Origin: Actinomycetota bacterium
Lineage (GTDB): Bacteria > Actinomycetota > Actinomycetes > Nanopelagicales > Nanopelagicaceae
Length of the DNA: 47,514 nucleotides
Reading direction: 5' to 3'
Assembly (NCBI GenBank): GCA_947371865.1
Contig: CANBRH010000005.1
Coordinates: forward strand, 1-47,514
The notes under the pieces: model-generated
What the model was told of the DNA's origin: nothing
What the model saw: the letters and a program-made list of their open reading frames with translations, nothing else
Database searches by the model: none
Made by a program: the position numbers and the translations under genes
Shown here: positions 8,070-15,115 of the stretch, in pieces
Layout: the number at the start of each line of letters is the position of its first letter
Numbering within the stretch: the first letter of the stretch is position 1

Positions 8070-8624
8070 ATGACAACAGAGACAAAGTCACTCACAGGTA
8101 GCTACACAGTCGATACCAGCCACAGCCAAATCGGCTTCGGCGCACGCCACGCGATGGTCACAAAAGTCCGTGGAACCTTCAAAGATTTCGCTGGAACCGG
8201 CTATCTGGATGTAGAGAATCCAGCCAATTCCAAGCTTGAGGTCACAATTCAGGCTGCAAGTATCGATACCCGCAATGCGGATCGCGATGCTCACCTTAAG
8301 AGCAACGATTTCTTCTCAATGGAAGAATTTCCAGTAATTTCCTTCATCTCAACTTCCTTCGAGAAGGCAGATGGAAACACCTATCGCGTCACTGGCGACC
8401 TCACCATCAAGGGTGTTAGCAAGTCGATCACCATCGATTTGGATGTCACCGGAGATGCCATCGATCCATGGGGCAACCAGCGCGTCGGATTTGAGGGTGC
8501 AACAACCATCAACCGCACCGACTGGGGCGTCAACTTCAATGCAGCTCTTGAGGCTGGCGGAGTTCTCGTTAGCGAAAAGATCTCACTCGAGTTCGAAATT
8601 TCAGCAATCAAAAACGCTGCTTAA
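8070..8624 (+). CDS. YceI-family lipocalin-like protein
   Basis: A 184-residue YceI domain protein. The family folds as a lipocalin-like beta barrel that binds isoprenoid or other amphipathic molecules and is often induced by acid, base or electrophile stress. Recognisable: YTVDTSHSQIGFGARHAMVT at the N-terminus, SIDTRNADRDAHLKSNDFF in the middle and INRTDWGVNFN near the C-terminus. There is no signal peptide, so this is a cytoplasmic member. The start is ATG 8070, seven bases after TAGGAG (8057-8062). It is preceded by two palindromic sites shared with the pirin gene, pointing to common control. Confidence 0.93.
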   Translation: MTTETKSLTGSYTVDTSHSQIGFGARHAMVTKVRGTFKDFAGTGYLDVENPANSKLEVTIQAASIDTRNADRDAHLKSNDFFSMEEFPVISFISTSFEKADGNTYRVTGDLTIKGVSKSITIDLDVTGDAIDPWGNQRVGFEGATTINRTDWGVNFNAALEAGGVLVSEKISLEFEISAIKNAA

Positions 8625-8703
8625 TTTCCACAACTCTGGCGTTAAGCCAGAAACTTTGACCTTCAATTAGTTCTTGGATAACACCAAGAATCATTGAACA
8701 TTA

Positions 8704-8734
8704 AGGGCCGTTCCTTCGGGGGCGGCTCTTTTTG
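8704..8734 (+). terminator. Terminator after yceI
   Basis: A GC-rich stem GGGCCGTTCC / GGGGCGGCTC closed by a TTCG tetraloop, followed by five T. Several G-T pairs in the stem, but the tetraloop and T-run make it convincing. Confidence 0.85.
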
Positions 8735-8778
8735 CTTGTTGTGGTTCGAGATATTGGGGATCGGAGTTGAACTCGCTA

Positions 8779-9066
8779 CTAACTCTCAATCGGAGGTTGC
8801 TTGGGCGTCTGGAAGGCTCGATAGACGGCAAAACTTGCACAGCTCAATCCCACGAGCCCCAGCAAGCGAATGACTACCGTAACGCTGGAGACAACTATGA
8901 GCGCTCCGGTCACGCTTGCAGCAACCGAGAAGATTGCAACGAGGATTCGTTTAAATAGCAGGGAGAGGTATTTACCCGTCGGAATAAAGGAGATTCCTAG
9001 TGCTAAGGGGCCAGCCGTCATAGCCACCAAAAAGATAATGCCAACAACAAGAGCCAGACTTTCCAT
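8779..9066 (-). CDS. Small integral membrane protein, unknown function
   Basis: A 95-residue, very hydrophobic protein with three likely membrane helices (about residues 5-28, 38-58 and 60-83) and a short polar C-terminus containing TPKQPPIES. I do not recognise a family. The start ATG at 9066 has AAGG about nine bases upstream. It lies between the yceI terminator and the DUF222/HNH gene, 44 bp downstream of the latter and on the same strand, so it may be cotranscribed with it. The continuous hydrophobic pattern in this frame supports a real gene. Confidence 0.6.
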   Translation of the reverse strand: MESLALVVGIIFLVAMTAGPLALGISFIPTGKYLSLLFKRILVAIFSVAASVTGALIVVSSVTVVIRLLGLVGLSCASFAVYRAFQTPKQPPIES

Positions 9067-9110
9067 AGTGAAACCTTAACTGAGGTGGCGGTACGGCAGT
9101 TTCCACCTCT

Positions 9111-10541
9111 CTAGGCGACTTCGTTAATGGATCGGGCAGGTACCAGATATTTCTTGCCATGTGGCGATATCCATTCACATGATCCATCTTTGTGACTTGT
9201 AAGTGTCCAACCACCGTGAGTCTTGAGGCGATGATGACGTCTGCATAGCAACCCCATATTTTCGAGATTGGTATTTCCACCTTTTTCCCATGGAATGGCG
9301 TGGTCGATATCGCTTATCCGCGCGGGTTGTCTGCATCCAGGGAATCGACAGGTTCGATCGCGAGCCATTAGAAAATCAACAAGTGCCTGAGGCGGCTCAT
9401 AACTTTGCCGACCGTAATCAAGAAGTGCCCCAGTAATCGGTTCCGTAATAAACCGGCGCCATTTTCCATCTGCAGCAAGTTCGCGAGCGATGGATGCCGG
9501 GATTGGTCCATATCCGGCAAGTTGCCCAGGATTGTTTGCCAGACCGAGAGCAGTGGGGAGGTCTAGGGTGAGATTAAGAGTGACAGGACGTCGATGATTT
9601 AGCTCGTCAGTTTCTGTACTGGTCAAGAAATGTGCTGCCAATGTTGTGAGCGCATCAGCTCTATACGCATCAATGGATTTCTTTCCGTGGTTGGTAACAA
9701 CTCGTTGGGCAAGAGAACTCTGGTTCTGAGCCTGGTGCTGGTTCTGAGCCTGGTGCTTGTCCAGATTGCGATTCAGACGTTGAAATAGATTTTGCTCTCT
9801 ACCCTGCTCTTCCTGATCCCGCGATTTCGACCGTCTTGCCAATTTGTCGATGGCCAGCATGATTGTTTGTGCATCTGGTGCTGGAAGCAAAGCTACGAGA
9901 GTGGCCATCCCATCAGGTTCGGGATAAATATTTACTCGTCGACATTCACGAGCGTTCTCGACTATCTCTTGAAAATCCTCGGGCGCATTTTTTGCGATGA
10001 GGTTTCGGACTTTGGAAGCCACTTGAGCCGGGGTGTGAAATTCAGAGTGGGCCACCGCTTGCGCTTCAATGCCAGCGATGATTTCCGGAGATATGCCACG
10101 ATTGATCATTTCGGCACTTTCGCGAGCTATGACATTTGCATGTGCTGCAGAGATTTCCCCACTTGCAAGGGCGGAGCAGGTGACGGGAAGGTGCGTAGTT
10201 AATGTTCTGGCAACGTCGATTCTTATTTGAGCAGTGTTGCCAGAGAGGCGAAGGGCAGTAGCGACTTCTTCTCGTTCGGCTTCATCTACCCCTGAATACA
10301 AGGACTCGGCACTTGTCGGTTCGTCACCAGCTACTGCGACTATGGCATTTTGCATCAACGCCTGAAGCCAAGCGGTCTGTTTTTCTAGGGCACTGAGATA
10401 GTCGATCCGACCTGCTCGATCCAGTTCTTGGGGGTCAATGTGCACCAGTTTGCTTAAGGGCTCGATTCCGGCGGGGCTGCGCAACAGCTCGACGACGAGT
10501 TCTTCGACTTGGCGATCGGATATTTTGGACTCTTTAAGCAC
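9111..10541 (-). CDS. DUF222 / HNH endonuclease domain protein (13E12 family)
   Basis: A 476-residue protein of the actinobacterial '13E12 repeat' group: an N-terminal DUF222 region (roughly residues 1-330) and a C-terminal HNH nuclease fold. The HNH core runs from about 398 to 440 with zinc ligands CRFPGC and LLCRRHH and the catalytic DIDHAIPW. These genes are multicopy in many actinobacterial genomes; a role in DNA mobility or defence is often suspected but not established. A polar insertion with duplicated HQAQNQ (residues about 263-275) interrupts the DUF222 part. The start is GTG at 10541, just downstream of a palindrome CGAGGAAATCCTCG; no ribosome site is evident. No flanking repeats mark it as a recent insertion. 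Confidence 0.88.
   Translation of the reverse strand: MLKESKISDRQVEELVVELLRSPAGIEPLSKLVHIDPQELDRAGRIDYLSALEKQTAWLQALMQNAIVAVAGDEPTSAESLYSGVDEAEREEVATALRLSGNTAQIRIDVARTLTTHLPVTCSALASGEISAAHANVIARESAEMINRGISPEIIAGIEAQAVAHSEFHTPAQVASKVRNLIAKNAPEDFQEIVENARECRRVNIYPEPDGMATLVALLPAPDAQTIMLAIDKLARRSKSRDQEEQGREQNLFQRLNRNLDKHQAQNQHQAQNQSSLAQRVVTNHGKKSIDAYRADALTTLAAHFLTSTETDELNHRRPVTLNLTLDLPTALGLANNPGQLAGYGPIPASIARELAADGKWRRFITEPITGALLDYGRQSYEPPQALVDFLMARDRTCRFPGCRQPARISDIDHAIPWEKGGNTNLENMGLLCRRHHRLKTHGGWTLTSHKDGSCEWISPHGKKYLVPARSINEVA
9720..9755 (-). repeat. 18-bp in-frame duplication inside the HNH gene
   Basis: CTGGTTCTGAGCCTGGTG occurs twice head to tail. On the coding strand it encodes His-Gln-Ala-Gln-Asn-Gln twice, lengthening a glutamine-rich linker. 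The two copies are identical, which suggests a recent slippage event. Confidence 0.9.
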
Positions 10542-10669
10542 GAGGAAATCCTCGATTTAACCAGTGACAAAGCTTGTAGGTTCTCTCGAAGGCCTGTGGA
10601 GAAATAGAAACTGTGGATATAGGCCGGAATCGGAATAGAAACATGCCGCGAATGGTTCTATACTTCGAG

Positions 10670-10687
10670 TAGTTGAAAGTTCAACTA
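10670..10687. promoter_or_regulatory. 18-bp palindromic operator upstream of pirin gene
   Basis: TAGTTGAAAGTTCAACTA is a perfect inverted repeat matching the yceI operator at 16 of 18 positions, the differences being only the central two bases. TATACT at 10659-10664 could be the -10 box, which would place the palindrome over the transcription start, a classic repressor position. Confidence 0.78.
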
Positions 10688-10694
10688 ACTTGAA

Positions 10695-10739
10695 CCACCC
10701 GCACCACCCGCACCACCCGCACCACCCGCACCACCCGCC
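10695..10739 (+). repeat. 9-bp tandem repeat in pirin 5' leader
   Basis: Five head-to-tail copies of CCACCCGCA (the last ends in C instead of A) fill the space between the operator and the ribosome site of the pirin gene. On the minus strand they create a false open frame rich in Arg-Val-Val. Confidence 0.9.
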
Positions 10740-10758
10740 CTAATCGGAAGAGGAAAAG

Positions 10759-11787
10759 ATGCCCGCCGTCACCGTTGCTGATATCACCGTCCTGCCCCGC
10801 GTCATCGCCGAGCCCAACGCTCGCCCCCGACGCATCAAAAGCATTACCACGGCGCCGCAGGGTTATGAAGGAGAAGGCTTCCCGGTTCGTCGTGCTTTTG
10901 CAGGCGTTGACCTCGCTGACCTCGATCCCTTCATTCACCTCGATCAAATGGGTGAAGTCGAATATGCACCGGGCGAGCCAAAGGGCACCCCATGGCATCC
11001 CCACCGCGGTTTTGAGACTGTTACTTACATTATTGATGGCATCTTCGATCACCGAGACAATCACGGTGGCGGCGGAACTATCACCAATGGCGATACCCAA
11101 TGGATGACCGCGGGCGCCGGAATTCTTCATATTGAAACTCCACCGGAACATCTCGTTATGAGCGGTGGTCTCTTTCACGGTTTCCAACTGTGGGTCAATC
11201 TTCCCGCCGCCAAGAAATGGTCGCCTCCGGCTTACCAAGACCTGCGCGCAAAAGATGTGGCACTACTTTCCTCCCACGATGGCGGCGCACTCATTCGCGT
11301 CATTGCCGGCGAGGTAGCTGGTCATCAAGGACCAGGTTCAACTCAAACGCCTATCACTTTGGTTCACGCCACCATTCAGCCGGGTGCTGAACTGCGCCTT
11401 CCTTGGAAGAAGGATTACAACGCTTTGGTTTACACCTTGGCCGGCCATGGCACGGTCGGAGAAAATCAACAACCAGTCCGCATGGGTAATCTCGCGGTTA
11501 TGGCCGATGGTGATGTTCTCGTCATGCGCGCAGACTCAATTCAAGAATCCCGGTCGCCAGCGATGGATGTACTCATTCTCGGGGGAGCCCCGATAAAGGA
11601 AACTGTCGCTTGGATGGGACCGTTCGTCATGAACACCAAAGCCGAAGTCCTACAAGCCTTCGAAGACTTCCAAAAGGGCCGTCTAGGAACTATTCCGATT
11701 GAGAAGAAAGCCGAAGATGTGAACGCGATTTTGAACGTTCATGGTGCTCCGACTACGGTAGTCGAAGGCGTTTCTTCGGAAAAGTAA
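10759..11787 (+). CDS. Pirin family protein
   Basis: Bicupin protein of 342 residues, similar in size to bacterial pirins. The metal-site motif HPHRGFETVTY at about residues 76-86 supplies two of the expected histidines, and HIETPPEH further on supplies a His and Glu; the C-terminal cupin half (about 180-285) lacks such a cluster. Some bacterial pirins have quercetin 2,3-dioxygenase activity and others act as redox-linked regulators; which applies here is unknown. ATG 10759 follows GAAGAGGAAAAG. The promoter carries the palindrome shared with yceI, and an old-yellow-enzyme gene follows 140 bp downstream on the same strand. Confidence 0.92.
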   Translation: MPAVTVADITVLPRVIAEPNARPRRIKSITTAPQGYEGEGFPVRRAFAGVDLADLDPFIHLDQMGEVEYAPGEPKGTPWHPHRGFETVTYIIDGIFDHRDNHGGGGTITNGDTQWMTAGAGILHIETPPEHLVMSGGLFHGFQLWVNLPAAKKWSPPAYQDLRAKDVALLSSHDGGALIRVIAGEVAGHQGPGSTQTPITLVHATIQPGAELRLPWKKDYNALVYTLAGHGTVGENQQPVRMGNLAVMADGDVLVMRADSIQESRSPAMDVLILGGAPIKETVAWMGPFVMNTKAEVLQAFEDFQKGRLGTIPIEKKAEDVNAILNVHGAPTTVVEGVSSEK

Positions 11788-11927
11788 TTTTCTGAATGGC
11801 CACCTCCAACGAACTAGTTGATTTTCCGCTGGATTGTGAAGCGGCCGAACGTTCACAACAAATTTCTTCAATTTGCACAACCTGAACCACTTAACCGCAG
11901 ACCGTTCATAAGAACCAAAGGAGCACC

Positions 11928-12989
11928 ATGACAACACATCTCTTTTCACCTCTCAAGATTCGCGGCGTCGAATTTGCAAACCGCGTCTGGGTGAGTCCGA
12001 TGTGCCAATATTCGGCTGTCGATGGCGTTCCTGGCGCATGGCACCAAGTTCACTTGGGATCATTTGCAACTGGCGGAACCGGATTGATCATTGCTGAAGC
12101 AACAGGTGTAGTTGCTGAAGGTCGCATCTCGATCGGTTGCCCAGGGCTTTATAACGACGCTCAAGTCGCAGCTTGGAAAGTAATCACCGATTTTGCGCAC
12201 CAAATGGGCACCAAAATCGGCATCCAACTTGCCCACGCTGGACGTAAAGGTGGCACAACGGTCCCAGGTTCGGATCACTTCATGGCAACAAAGGAAGAAG
12301 GTGGTTGGATCGCTGATGCGCCTTCGGCCATCGCATTTGAAGGCTATCCCGAACCTCACGCGCTGACGGTTGCCGAGATAAAGAAGCTTGTTGAGGAATT
12401 TGCCAATGCAGCCACTCGCGCTATTGCTGCCGGCTTTGATGTCTTGGAAATTCACGCAGCCCACGGTTACTTGCTTCATGAGTTCTACTCACCACTCTCC
12501 AATACTCGTACTGACGAATATGGTGGCTCTTTCGAAAACCGCACCCGCTTCCTCAAGGAAGTTGTCACTGCGGTCCGCAACGTGATGCCAGAAACAATGC
12601 CACTCTTCGTGCGCATCTCGGCTTCTGACTGGACCGAAGGTGGCTGGACCATCGAAGAGTCCGTACAACTTGCTCCTGAACTTCTGGCTCTCGGTGTTGA
12701 CCTTATCGATGCCTCCAGCGGCGGCAATGTGCACAATGCCAAAATTACGCCTGGTCCCGGCTACCAAGTTCAATTCGCTGATGCCATCAAGAATCAAGGT
12801 GGAATTTCATCATCTTCTGTCGGAATGATTACTGACCCAGTTCAAGCCGAAGAGATCGTGGCTTCCGGGAAAGCAGACGCCGTCATGATGGGACGCGAGT
12901 TCTTGCGCAACCCACGTTGGCCGCTTCATGCAGCCAAGGTGCTTGGCCAAGAAGTTCACTGGCCCGCACAACTCATTCGCGCCAAGTAG
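11928..12989 (+). CDS. Old yellow enzyme family NADH:flavin oxidoreductase (YqjM-like)
   Basis: FMN-dependent ene-reductase that reduces activated C=C bonds of electrophiles such as enones or quinones. At 353 residues it matches the YqjM/NamA class. Visible: the N-terminal ANRVWVSPMCQYSA, containing the class-typical active-site cysteine; the substrate-binding IHAAHGYLLHEFYSP; SPLSNTRTDEYGGSFENR; and the FMN phosphate site near the C-terminus (DAVMMGREFLRNPRWP). ATG 11928 has AAAGGAG at ideal spacing. A TAGTTGA half-site at 11815-11821 hints that the pirin/yceI regulator may reach this gene, but no full palindrome is present. Confidence 0.93.
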   Translation: MTTHLFSPLKIRGVEFANRVWVSPMCQYSAVDGVPGAWHQVHLGSFATGGTGLIIAEATGVVAEGRISIGCPGLYNDAQVAAWKVITDFAHQMGTKIGIQLAHAGRKGGTTVPGSDHFMATKEEGGWIADAPSAIAFEGYPEPHALTVAEIKKLVEEFANAATRAIAAGFDVLEIHAAHGYLLHEFYSPLSNTRTDEYGGSFENRTRFLKEVVTAVRNVMPETMPLFVRISASDWTEGGWTIEESVQLAPELLALGVDLIDASSGGNVHNAKITPGPGYQVQFADAIKNQGGISSSSVGMITDPVQAEEIVASGKADAVMMGREFLRNPRWPLHAAKVLGQEVHWPAQLIRAK

Positions 12990-13017
12990 TTTCAGCCTAT
13001 TTCACTGAATTAAGTCT

Positions 13018-13087
13018 GAGCCCTAGAAAGGCTCGATCTCGCGGAGAAAGGCAAAGCAATTCCGCGAGTATCGACCTTCTAGGGCTC
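13018..13087 (+). repeat. Long hairpin 1 with conserved loop (inverted orientation)
   Basis: Arms of about 27 bases (GAGCCCTAGAA...CTCGCGGA and the complementary TCCGCGAG...TTCTAGGGCTC) pair almost perfectly with small bulges. The 15-base loop segment 13045-13059 is the exact reverse complement of TTGCTTTGCCTTTCT found in hairpin 3. It may also act as a terminator for the upstream reductase gene, though no long T-run follows. Confidence 0.88.
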
Positions 13088-13120
13088 TTCACGTTTCTTG
13101 ATTTCTCAGCCAAACAAAAA

Positions 13121-13313
13121 CCAGACTTGTCGGCACTTCAGAACGCAGGGAGTGCTCAATGCGATGTAAATCAGCCCAGTAAAAAGCTCAGTCGGTCAAT
13201 ACTCTCGAAATTGCTTTGCGATCATTCGATCCCAGGACATAAGAAATCCCGACTGGTCGGCACTTCAGAACTCTGGGAGTGCTCAAGGCGATGTAAATCA
13301 GCCCAGTAAAAAA
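13121..13313 (+). repeat. Tandem duplication, about 127-bp period
   Basis: A block beginning GTCGGCACTTCAGAAC and running through GATGTAAATCAGCCCAGT to an A-run occurs at 13129-13185 and again at 13256-13312 with few differences. Each copy contains GCACT...AGTGC. Each is followed by a hairpin with TTGCTTTGC in its loop; the one after copy 1 (CAGTCGG 13189-13195 / CCGACTG 13249-13255) is weaker than the one after copy 2. Confidence 0.88.
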
Positions 13314-13380
13314 CCCTGGTCGGGCAATACGCGAGAAGTTGCTTTGCCTTTCTTCTCGCGATTGCGCCGAGCAGGGTTTT
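13310..13380. terminator. Long hairpin 3, probable bidirectional terminator
   Basis: Arms AAAACCCTG...CGCGAGAAG and CTTCTCGCG...CAGGGTTTT pair over nearly 30 bases around the loop TTGCTTTGCCTT. The A-rich left flank gives a T-run on the minus strand, so it should terminate pntB transcripts, which end 10 bases away. The plus-strand side has TTTTATTT. It shares its loop with hairpin 1 although the stems differ. Confidence 0.8.
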
Positions 13381-13389
13381 ATTTAAGTT

Positions 13390-14784
13390 TTACAGAGCCT
13401 TGAGCGCGTTAACTACCTTGGTCAACGAATCCTTGGCATCTCCGAAGAGGAGAGTGGTCTTTGGATCGTAGAGAAGTTCGTTTTCGATTCCAGCAAAACC
13501 TGGACGCATCGAACGCTTGAGGAAGATAACGTTTCCAGCTTCGGCAACATCCAAGATTGGCATTCCATAGATTGGGCAACCAGGTGTTGTCTTTGCGGCT
13601 GGGTTTACAACGTCATTGGCTCCAACAACGAGAACGACATCGGTCTGTGGGAAGGTCGGGTTGACCTCTTCCATTTCGACCAATTGCTCGTAAGGAACGT
13701 TGGCTTCAGCAAGAAGTACGTTCATATGTCCTGGCATACGACCAGCAACTGGGTGGATGCCATACGCAACATCGACGCCCTTTGCGGTCAAGATATCGGC
13801 CAGTTCACGAACGGTGTGCTGTGCCTGAGCAACAGCCAAACCGAAGCCAGGAACAATAACCACGCGCTGTGCGTAGTTGAGCAAGATCGCTACATCATCG
13901 GCTGAACCGGACTTAACGGAACGAACTTCAGTGCTGCCGGAAGCCTCTTGTGGCTTAGCCGTAAAGGCACCAAAAAGAGTTCCGAAGAGTGAACGACCCA
14001 TCGCAGCTGCCATCAAGCGCGTGAGGATTGTTCCCGAGGCACCAACCAAGGTACCGGCGACGATCAAGAGCGTTGATTGCAAGACATAACCGCTAGCTGC
14101 GACTGTGAGGCCGGTAAAGGCGTTCAAGAGCGAGATAACAATAGGGACGTCGGCGCCACCAACTGGAAGTACGAAGAGCACACCAAACAACAGCGCTAAT
14201 CCGCCCATAACCAGGAGAGGAGTATTTCCACCGGACTTGATTACCCACCCAGCTGTTCCCAATGTTCCCGCCAAAGTTGCTGCGATAACGAAGCGACCGG
14301 CAGGGAATACAACGGGACGAGTAGTCATCAACTCTTGAAGCTTCAAGAAGGTGATAACCGAACCAGAGAAGGAAGTACATCCGACAATGACGGTGAAGAC
14401 AGTGGCGATGAGGTTTGCTGTCGATGGTTTTCCATCTTGGCTCAAATTGAGATATTCAACGGTCGCTACCAGCGCGGCTGCGCCACCACCGACACCATTG
14501 AACAGCGCAACAAGTTGTGGCATCTGTGTCATCTGAATCTTGCGCGCTGCAGGAACGCCGACGAGAACACCGAAGGCAATAGCTGCCAAAATCAAAAGCG
14601 TGTTGTGATGCTTTTCCCCTGATGCTTGAGGTGCGAAGAAGACGATGATGGTGGCAAGTGTTGCGCCGCCAGCACCGATCAAGTTTCCGCGACGAGCAGT
14701 CTTCGGAGTTGAAAGACCTTTAAGTGCCAAGATGAAGCAGACAGCGCTGGCTAGACCTAGAAGGTCATAAATTGTGCTGTTCAT
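13390..14784 (-). CDS. pntB: NAD(P) transhydrogenase subunit beta
   Basis: Beta subunit of the proton-translocating transhydrogenase, which uses the proton gradient to make NADPH from NADH. Of 464 residues, roughly the first 270 form about eight to nine membrane helices; the remainder is the NADP-binding domain III with VVIVPGFGLAVAQAQHTVRE, YGIHPVAGRMPGHMNVLLAE and VVGANDVVNPAA, plus the conserved LKRSMRPGFAGIENEL near the C-terminus. It overlaps the upstream membrane-alpha gene by four bases (ATGA), so translation is coupled. Normal length. Confidence 0.96.
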   Translation of the reverse strand: MNSTIYDLLGLASAVCFILALKGLSTPKTARRGNLIGAGGATLATIIVFFAPQASGEKHHNTLLILAAIAFGVLVGVPAARKIQMTQMPQLVALFNGVGGGAAALVATVEYLNLSQDGKPSTANLIATVFTVIVGCTSFSGSVITFLKLQELMTTRPVVFPAGRFVIAATLAGTLGTAGWVIKSGGNTPLLVMGGLALLFGVLFVLPVGGADVPIVISLLNAFTGLTVAASGYVLQSTLLIVAGTLVGASGTILTRLMAAAMGRSLFGTLFGAFTAKPQEASGSTEVRSVKSGSADDVAILLNYAQRVVIVPGFGLAVAQAQHTVRELADILTAKGVDVAYGIHPVAGRMPGHMNVLLAEANVPYEQLVEMEEVNPTFPQTDVVLVVGANDVVNPAAKTTPGCPIYGMPILDVAEAGNVIFLKRSMRPGFAGIENELLYDPKTTLLFGDAKDSLTKVVNALKAL

Positions 14785-15113
14785 TTAGCGACCTCCTCTT
14801 TCTTAACCTTTGGTTTGCCCTTGAACATCTCGAGCATTCGATCTGTTACAACGAATCCGCCGACCATGTTGATCGTGGCGAGCACGACCGCAACGATTGA
14901 AAGCGTTGTCTCAAGACCGGAAGTCGCTTTATCAGCGACAATAATCGCGCCGACCAAGATAATTCCGTGAATTGCGTTGGCACCGGACATCAATGGTGTG
15001 TGGAGGGTCGTGGAGACCTTGGAAACCACTTCGAATCCCACGAAGATCGCGAGAAGGAAGATGGTGAGAACCGCCATTGGAGCCATTGCGGCGACCGTTG
15101 AAGCTGTTGTCAT
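14781..15113 (-). CDS. pntAB: NAD(P) transhydrogenase subunit alpha, membrane part
   Basis: A 110-residue protein with three membrane helices that forms the domain II half of the alpha subunit when alpha is split into two genes, as in mycobacteria and Rhodospirillum. The conserved STTLHTPLMSGANAIHGIIL is present; the C-terminus is a short lysine-rich tail. It starts 2 bp after the end of the NAD-binding alpha gene and overlaps pntB by four bases, so the three genes form one operon. Confidence 0.94.
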   Translation of the reverse strand: MTTASTVAAMAPMAVLTIFLLAIFVGFEVVSKVSTTLHTPLMSGANAIHGIILVGAIIVADKATSGLETTLSIVAVVLATINMVGGFVVTDRMLEMFKGKPKVKKEEVAK

Positions 15114-15115
15114 GG

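Larger units (their letters stand above)
12990..13389. other. Gene-free 400-bp cluster of related hairpins
   Basis: Between convergent genes (old yellow enzyme and pntB) lies a spacer with no credible CDS but dense structure: one long hairpin at 13018-13087, a tandem duplication of about 127 bp from 13121 onwards, and a second long hairpin at 13310-13380. The hairpins share a loop sequence. The open frame at 12917-13309 is an extension of a shadow frame and has no coding character. Confidence 0.85.

Noticed and set aside
10695..10739. Possible CRISPR-like array
   Set aside because: Units are 9 bp with no spacers, and no cas genes are present. The same reasoning excludes the repeats at 1-53 and 13121-13313.
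10681..11238. Minus-strand open frame of 185 codons opposite the pirin gene
   Set aside because: Its C-terminus is the translation of the 9-bp repeat (Arg-Val-Val units), and the rest mirrors the well-supported pirin gene.
12917..13309. Plus-strand frame of 130 codons covering the hairpin cluster
   Set aside because: It begins inside the ene-reductase gene and runs through hairpin arms and duplicated DNA, with no ribosome site and no protein-like pattern.
13018..13380. Integron attC sites or phage attachment sites
   Set aside because: The hairpins lack the attC core sites and no integrase gene is nearby, so a cassette array is not supported.
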